In this document: piece after piece, positions 60,205 to 64,000 of the stretch
How positions within the stretch are numbered: the stretch's first letter is position 1
Layout of the letters: each line of letters begins with the position of its first letter
Assembly (NCBI GenBank): GCA_965277425.1
Contig: CBDICR010000007.1
Span: forward strand, 372,001 to 436,000
Source of the DNA: Poindextera sp965277425
Lineage (GTDB): Bacteria; Pseudomonadota; Alphaproteobacteria; Caulobacterales; Caulobacteraceae
Length of the DNA stretch: 64,000 bases
Direction of reading: 5' to 3'
Notes under the pieces: generated by a model
Database searches by the model: none
The model's input: the letters and a program-made list of their open reading frames with translations, nothing else
What the model was told of the DNA's origin: nothing
Made by a program: the position numbers and the translations under genes

Positions 60205-61965
60205 ATGAGTGACGCAGCCACGGCCGAGCCCGCATCGACGACCTGGCCGGCCATGTCCATCGCCCGGGCCCACGCCATGCTGACCGCGCCGGGCATGCCT
60301 TTCGAGATGGAAGAGCTCGACATCATGGGCGTGCGCATCCGCACCTGGAAGAATGCGCCGCCGTCGCTGCGCAGCGTATTGGAAGCCGGCCGCGCCCACG
60401 GCGAGAAGATCTTCCTGGTCTATGAGGACGAGCGGGCCAGCTTCGAGGCCTTCTTCCGCGCCGTCTGCGCCTTCGCCTACGAGCTGCAGGCCAGGGGCGT
60501 GAAGAAGGGCGATCGCGTCGCCATCGTCATGCGCAACCTGCCGGAATGGCCGGTGGCCTTCTATGCCGGCGAAGCGCTTGGCGCGATCGTCACGCCGCTG
60601 AACGCCTGGTGGACAGGCCCCGAGCTGGAATACGGCCTGACCGATTCCGGCGCCAAGGTCGCCATCCTCGACGCCGAGCGGCTGGAGCGCCTGCGCGAGC
60701 ACCTGCCCAACTGCCCGGACCTGAAGACCGTCTATGTCAGCCGCCTGCGCGAGGAGGAGGCGCTGCCGCAGGTCATCGCCCTGGACTCGGTGATCGGCCA
60801 GACGGACGATTGGATAAACCTGCCTGACCGCGCCTTGCCGCAGGTCGAGGTTGGGCCGGAAGACTACGCCACCATCTTCTACACCTCCGGCACCACCGGA
60901 AAGCCGAAGGGGGCGCTGGCCACCAACCGCAATATCACCAGCAACATCATGGCCGGCGGGATCGGCGGCGCCCGCGCCTTCCTGCGTCGCGGCGAAACGC
61001 CCCCGGCGCCCGATCCCAGCGCGCCGCAGGCCACGACCCTGCTCTCAGTGCCCTTTTTCCACGCCACCGGCTGTTTCGCGATTCTCAACCCCATGCTGTT
61101 CGCCGGGGCCAAGATCGTGATGATGCACCGCTGGGACCCGGTGCGCGCCTTCGAGCTGATCGAGCGGGAAAAGGTGACGGCGGCCGGCGGCGTGCCGACC
61201 ATCGCCTGGCAACTGATCGAGCATCCGTTGCGCCAGAACTACGACCTGTCCTCGCTGCAGTCGGTGGCCTATGGCGGCGCGCCGTCGGCGCCGGAACTGG
61301 TGCGCAAGATCAAGGAGACCTTCCCCAATTCGGCCGCCGGGAACGGCTGGGGCATGACCGAGACCTCGGCGACGGCCTCGGGCAACTCGGCCGAGGACTA
61401 TCAGAACCGCCCCGATTCCTGCGGCCCGGCCGTGCCGGTGACCGACCTGAAGATCATGACCGTCGAGGGCGACCGCGAACTGCCGATCGGCGAGGTCGGC
61501 GAGCTGTGGTGCAAGGGTCCGCAAGTGGTCCGCGCCTATTGGAACAAGCCCGAGGCCTCGGCCCAGACCTTCGTCGACGGCTGGGTCAAGACCGGCGACC
61601 TGGCGCGGCTGGACGAGGAGGGCTTCTGCTTCATCATCGACCGGGCCAAGGACATGCTGATCCGCGGCGGCGAGAACATCTACTGTATCGAGGTCGAGAA
61701 CGTCCTCTACGACCATCCGGCGGTGATGGACGCGGCCTTGGTCGGCATCCCGCACAAGCAGCTGGGCGAAGAGCCCGGCGCGGTGGTCACCCTGAAGCCG
61801 GGCGCCACGGCGACCGAGCCGGAGCTGCGCGCCTTCGTCGCTGAGCGCCTGGCCGCCTTCAAGGTGCCGGTGAAGGTGGTCTTCTGGCCCGAAACCCTGC
61901 CGCGCAACGCCAACGGCAAGATCCTGAAGACCGAACTGAAGAAGCTTTTCGCCGAAGAAGGCTAG
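60205..61965 (+). CDS. Acyl-CoA synthetase (AMP-forming, class I adenylate-forming)
   Basis: The 586-residue enzyme activates a carboxylic acid to its CoA thioester through an acyl-adenylate. The ATP loop FYTSGTTGKPKGALA, the NGWGMTETSA motif, the adenylate-binding WVKTGDLARLDEEGF with the hinge DRAKDMLIRGGENIYCIE, and the catalytic Lys in PRNANGKILKTELKK are intact. The fatty-acid or aryl-acid substrate is uncertain. GGAGAGAG precedes ATG 60205. Its TAG stop coincides with the left end of the second repeat element. Confidence 0.93.
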   Translation: MSDAATAEPASTTWPAMSIARAHAMLTAPGMPFEMEELDIMGVRIRTWKNAPPSLRSVLEAGRAHGEKIFLVYEDERASFEAFFRAVCAFAYELQARGVKKGDRVAIVMRNLPEWPVAFYAGEALGAIVTPLNAWWTGPELEYGLTDSGAKVAILDAERLERLREHLPNCPDLKTVYVSRLREEEALPQVIALDSVIGQTDDWINLPDRALPQVEVGPEDYATIFYTSGTTGKPKGALATNRNITSNIMAGGIGGARAFLRRGETPPAPDPSAPQATTLLSVPFFHATGCFAILNPMLFAGAKIVMMHRWDPVRAFELIEREKVTAAGGVPTIAWQLIEHPLRQNYDLSSLQSVAYGGAPSAPELVRKIKETFPNSAAGNGWGMTETSATASGNSAEDYQNRPDSCGPAVPVTDLKIMTVEGDRELPIGEVGELWCKGPQVVRAYWNKPEASAQTFVDGWVKTGDLARLDEEGFCFIIDRAKDMLIRGGENIYCIEVENVLYDHPAVMDAALVGIPHKQLGEEPGAVVTLKPGATATEPELRAFVAERLAAFKVPVKVVFWPETLPRNANGKILKTELKKLFAEEG

Positions 61966-62292
61966 GCAGAGATCCACGGCCTTCCCAACGTATGTTGGGC
62001 GGTACGGGGCATCAACGAGGCGTTCGATCTGCTGCACTATGGCGAAAGCATCCGCTCGGCAGTAACGTATCAGAAGCCCTCCCCCTCGATGGGGGAGGGT
62101 TGGGTGGGGTGTGGCCGCTGGGTCTGAGGATGAACGCAAGCGGGCGCCGACGCCCGACAGAGCCTTTCTCATCCGCGCATTGCCAACACCCCCAAACCCT
62201 GCCCTTCCCCATCCGCCAACGGGAAGGGTTCCGAGGGGGCTTGGCTAGCGACGTGCTCGACCTCCCGTTGGGGAACCCGACAACTCTGCTTA
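61963..62292. mobile_element. Terminal-inverted-repeat element, copy 2, with shorter adh fragment
   Basis: This 330-base copy of the element at 11374-11751 begins at the acyl-CoA synthetase stop codon with TAGGCAGAGATCCACGG and ends with the inverse of TAAGCAGAGTTGTCGGG. It lacks a 48-base internal stretch of copy 1 but keeps the dehydrogenase C-terminus (GINEAFDLLHYGESIRSAVTY) and the following CCCTCCCCCTCGATGGGGGA hairpin. The distal arm of that inner repeat is changed to CCATCCGCCAACGGG. It lies between convergent genes and has no transposase. Confidence 0.75.
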
Positions 62293-62296
62293 GGCG

Positions 62297-62848
62297 TTAG
62301 CGCGGCGTCAGGCGCCATTGGCCGTTGGGGTCCTGGCAGGCCTGCACCGTATCGCGGCGCTGGCTGCCGTCCGGGAAGATGATCTGCCGCTGGGCCAAGC
62401 CGCAATTCTGCGCCGGTCCGTTGTCGTAATCCTGCGGCGGCGGGCCATTGTCATAGCCTGGAGGCGGCGGGCCATTATCGTAGCCCGGAGGCGGAGGCCC
62501 GCCGTCATAGCCGGGGGGCGGCGGGGGCGGATAGTCGGCCTGGCAGTTGGTGGTCGCCGAGCCGACGCCGGCGCCGACCGCCGCGCCGGCCGCGCCGCCG
62601 AGCACCGTGGCGCCCGCGCGCCCACCGCCGCGACCGAGGCTGTTGCCGAGCACCGCGCCGGCGATGCCGCCGACAATAGCGCCGCCGACGGCGTTGTGGT
62701 TCTGCTGGGCCTGGCAGGGATTGCCATAGGCGTCGTCGTAGGGCTGCGCGGACGCGACGCCCGGGACGGCCGCAATGGCGGTGGTCAGGACCAGGGCCGC
62801 GGTCGCCGCGACCAGCGCGCCGTTGGCCAGTTTGGATCGCAAAGTCAT
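62297..62848 (-). CDS. Exported glycine-zipper protein
   Basis: The 183-residue protein has a signal peptide (ATAALVLTTAIAAVPGVASA), then a glycine-zipper membrane-inserting segment (VGGAIVGGIAGAVLGNSLGRGGGRAGATVLGG with GxxxG spacing). A Pro/Gly/Tyr-rich repeat follows (PPPPGYDNGPPP, four units), and the C-terminal domain has paired cysteines (NCGLAQRQIIFPDGSQRRDTVQACQDPNGQWRLTPR). It resembles the 17-kDa surface antigen/YMGG group and probably sits in the envelope. GGGAGAG precedes ATG 62848. An upstream in-frame start at 62962 is unlikely. Confidence 0.85.
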   Translation of the reverse strand: MTLRSKLANGALVAATAALVLTTAIAAVPGVASAQPYDDAYGNPCQAQQNHNAVGGAIVGGIAGAVLGNSLGRGGGRAGATVLGGAAGAAVGAGVGSATTNCQADYPPPPPPGYDGGPPPPGYDNGPPPPGYDNGPPPQDYDNGPAQNCGLAQRQIIFPDGSQRRDTVQACQDPNGQWRLTPR

Positions 62849-62982
62849 CGAAACTCTCCCCTGGAGCCTCCGGCGGCCCAGTTTGATGTTAACACGCTTG
62901 ATGCATCGTGCGGCCGGATGATGCGCGGCCAAGCCTGAACGCCGCTTGAGCGGGCCGTTCATTTTCGTTCAGGATCGCCGAC

Positions 62983-64000
62983 ATGCAGGACTTCCTCATC
63001 GACAGCATCGGCGCCAAGGGCGACGGCGTGGCCGCCGGACCCGTCTATGCGCCCCTCACCCTGCCGGGAGAGCGGGTGCGGGCCGAGCGGCAGGGCGACC
63101 GCGCCGAGGTCGAGGCCATCCTTCAGCCGAGCCCAGATCGCGTTGCGCCGCCCTGTCCGCATTTCGGCGATTGCGGCGGCTGTTCGCTGCAGCACTGGGC
63201 GCAAGGGCCCTATCTGGCCTGGAAATCCGACCAGGTGCGCCAGGCCCTGGCGCGCGAGCGGATCGAGACGGACATCCTGCCGGCCTTCGCCGTCCCGGCG
63301 CATGCCCGCCGTCGGCTCGCCCTGCACGCGCGCGCCGCGGGCAAGGGCGTCGCGCTCGGCTTCAAGGCGCGCCGATCCTGGCGGCTGGTCGAGATCGGCG
63401 TCTGCCCCATCGCCCATCCGGGTCTGGAAGCGGCGTTGCCGGCCTTGGCCGTTTTGGCCAAGCCCTTCCTGGAACATCCGAAATCGGCGCCGACCCTGCA
63501 CGTCACCTGGACCGAGACCGGGCTCGACGTCGACGTCACCGGCGTCGAGCGGCGAACCGGCGGCCTCTCCGCCGACGCCCGGGTGCGGGCGGCCGAGCGC
63601 GCGGCGGCCGGAGACTTCGCCCGCGTCACCCTGGCCGGCGAGATCGTCTATCAGGCTCGCCAGCCCATGGTGCGGCTGGGACGGGTGATGGTCGCCCTGC
63701 CGCCCGGCGGTTTCCTGCAGGCCGCGCCGGAGGCCGAAGCCGCCATGGCCGCCTTCGCGCTGCAGGCGATCGACGGCGCATCGCGCGTCGCCGATCTCTT
63801 CTGCGGCGTCGGGACCTTCAGTTTCCGGCTGGCCGAGGCGGCCTCGGTCCTGGCCGCCGACGTCTCCGCCGCCTCGATCAAGGCGCTGATCGCCGCCAGC
63901 GGCACGGCGAGCGGCCTCAAAGCCATCACCGCCGAGGCGCGCGACCTGACGCGGCGCCCCGTTCTGGCGGCCGAGATGAAGCGGCTGGACGCGGTGCTGT
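62983..64000 (+). CDS. 23S rRNA (uracil-C5)-methyltransferase of the RlmD/TrmA family (partial at 3')
   Basis: The first ~339 residues of a class I SAM-dependent RNA methyltransferase are present. A short TRAM-like beta-barrel (IDSIGAKGDGVAAGPVYAPLTLPGERV) is followed by the [4Fe-4S] cysteines in CPHFGDCGGCSLQH, with a fourth in VEIGVCPIAHP. The SAM-binding motif VADLFCGVGTFSFRLAE follows. The catalytic PxxxC region lies beyond the window. It would make m5U in 23S rRNA. The gene runs off the right edge. Confidence 0.92.
   Translation, partial: MQDFLIDSIGAKGDGVAAGPVYAPLTLPGERVRAERQGDRAEVEAILQPSPDRVAPPCPHFGDCGGCSLQHWAQGPYLAWKSDQVRQALARERIETDILPAFAVPAHARRRLALHARAAGKGVALGFKARRSWRLVEIGVCPIAHPGLEAALPALAVLAKPFLEHPKSAPTLHVTWTETGLDVDVTGVERRTGGLSADARVRAAERAAAGDFARVTLAGEIVYQARQPMVRLGRVMVALPPGGFLQAAPEAEAAMAAFALQAIDGASRVADLFCGVGTFSFRLAEAASVLAADVSAASIKALIAASGTASGLKAITAEARDLTRRPVLAAEMKRLDAVL

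Overview
The window is GC-rich alphaproteobacterial chromosome, most likely from Caulobacterales (Caulobacter or Phenylobacterium type). The strongest markers are a fliX gene divergent from flgI–flgJ–flbY (a Caulobacter-specific flagellar arrangement), an alphaproteobacterial LexA box (GTTC-N7-GTTC) before uvrA, a DksA with a single cysteine in its finger, a DUF1467 gene beside a single lolC-lolD pair, and an EcfG-type promoter before katE. Gene density is high. Nearly all very long open frames opposite the real genes are high-GC shadows. No rRNA, tRNA, CRISPR array, prophage or intact insertion sequence was recognised.

Layout: 1–9 kb holds a gene tail, trmFO, two paralogous membrane proteins, two glutathione-transferase-like genes, uvrA and a brnTA module. 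9–17 kb holds a DUF1203 gene, an ABC-F ATPase, the flagellar cluster, dksA, nadE and a second brnTA module. 17–25.7 kb holds a LOG-family hydrolase, a lipoprotein, an Atm1-type ABC exporter overlapping a glyoxalase gene, a ParE-type toxin with antitoxin, a Baeyer-Villiger-type monooxygenase, an SMP-30 protein and an aldo/keto reductase. 25.9–33 kb holds opgD and opgH (osmoregulated periplasmic glucans), DUF1761 and TPR proteins, and a membrane protein / winged-helix regulator / cis-prenyltransferase operon. 33–49 kb holds katE, an AMP-forming ligase, a giant autotransporter that ends in an OmpA domain, a cyclophilin, a CYP153-like P450 with a TetR gene nearby, and a divergent oxyR–katG pair. 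49–64 kb holds an SDR flanked by short repeats, a DUF4915 protein and a second giant autotransporter, a thioesterase, a toxin gene broken by a frameshift with its antitoxin, the mce–DUF1467–lolC–lolD operon, an acyl-CoA synthetase, a glycine-zipper protein and the start of a TrmA/RlmD-type RNA methyltransferase.

How the genes work together: oxidative stress defence is strong (katE with an EcfG-like promoter; katG with OxyR and an OxyR-like site). Envelope biology is the second theme (two autotransporters, OPG synthesis, Lol lipoprotein export, flagellar P-ring). The third is small intergenic mobile or repeat DNA: two copies of a terminal-inverted-repeat element that share an alcohol dehydrogenase 3' fragment and start at the stop codon of a gene, two or three copies of an ~88-bp GGGGACAC-ended element, three long palindromes built from CCACGAA/CCAAGG words, and REP-like hairpins.

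The observations most worth following are the repeat element with the captured dehydrogenase fragment, the autotransporter–OmpA fusion with dense N-x-T/S motifs, the winged-helix/UppS operon with TTGCAA sites, and the toxin frameshift.
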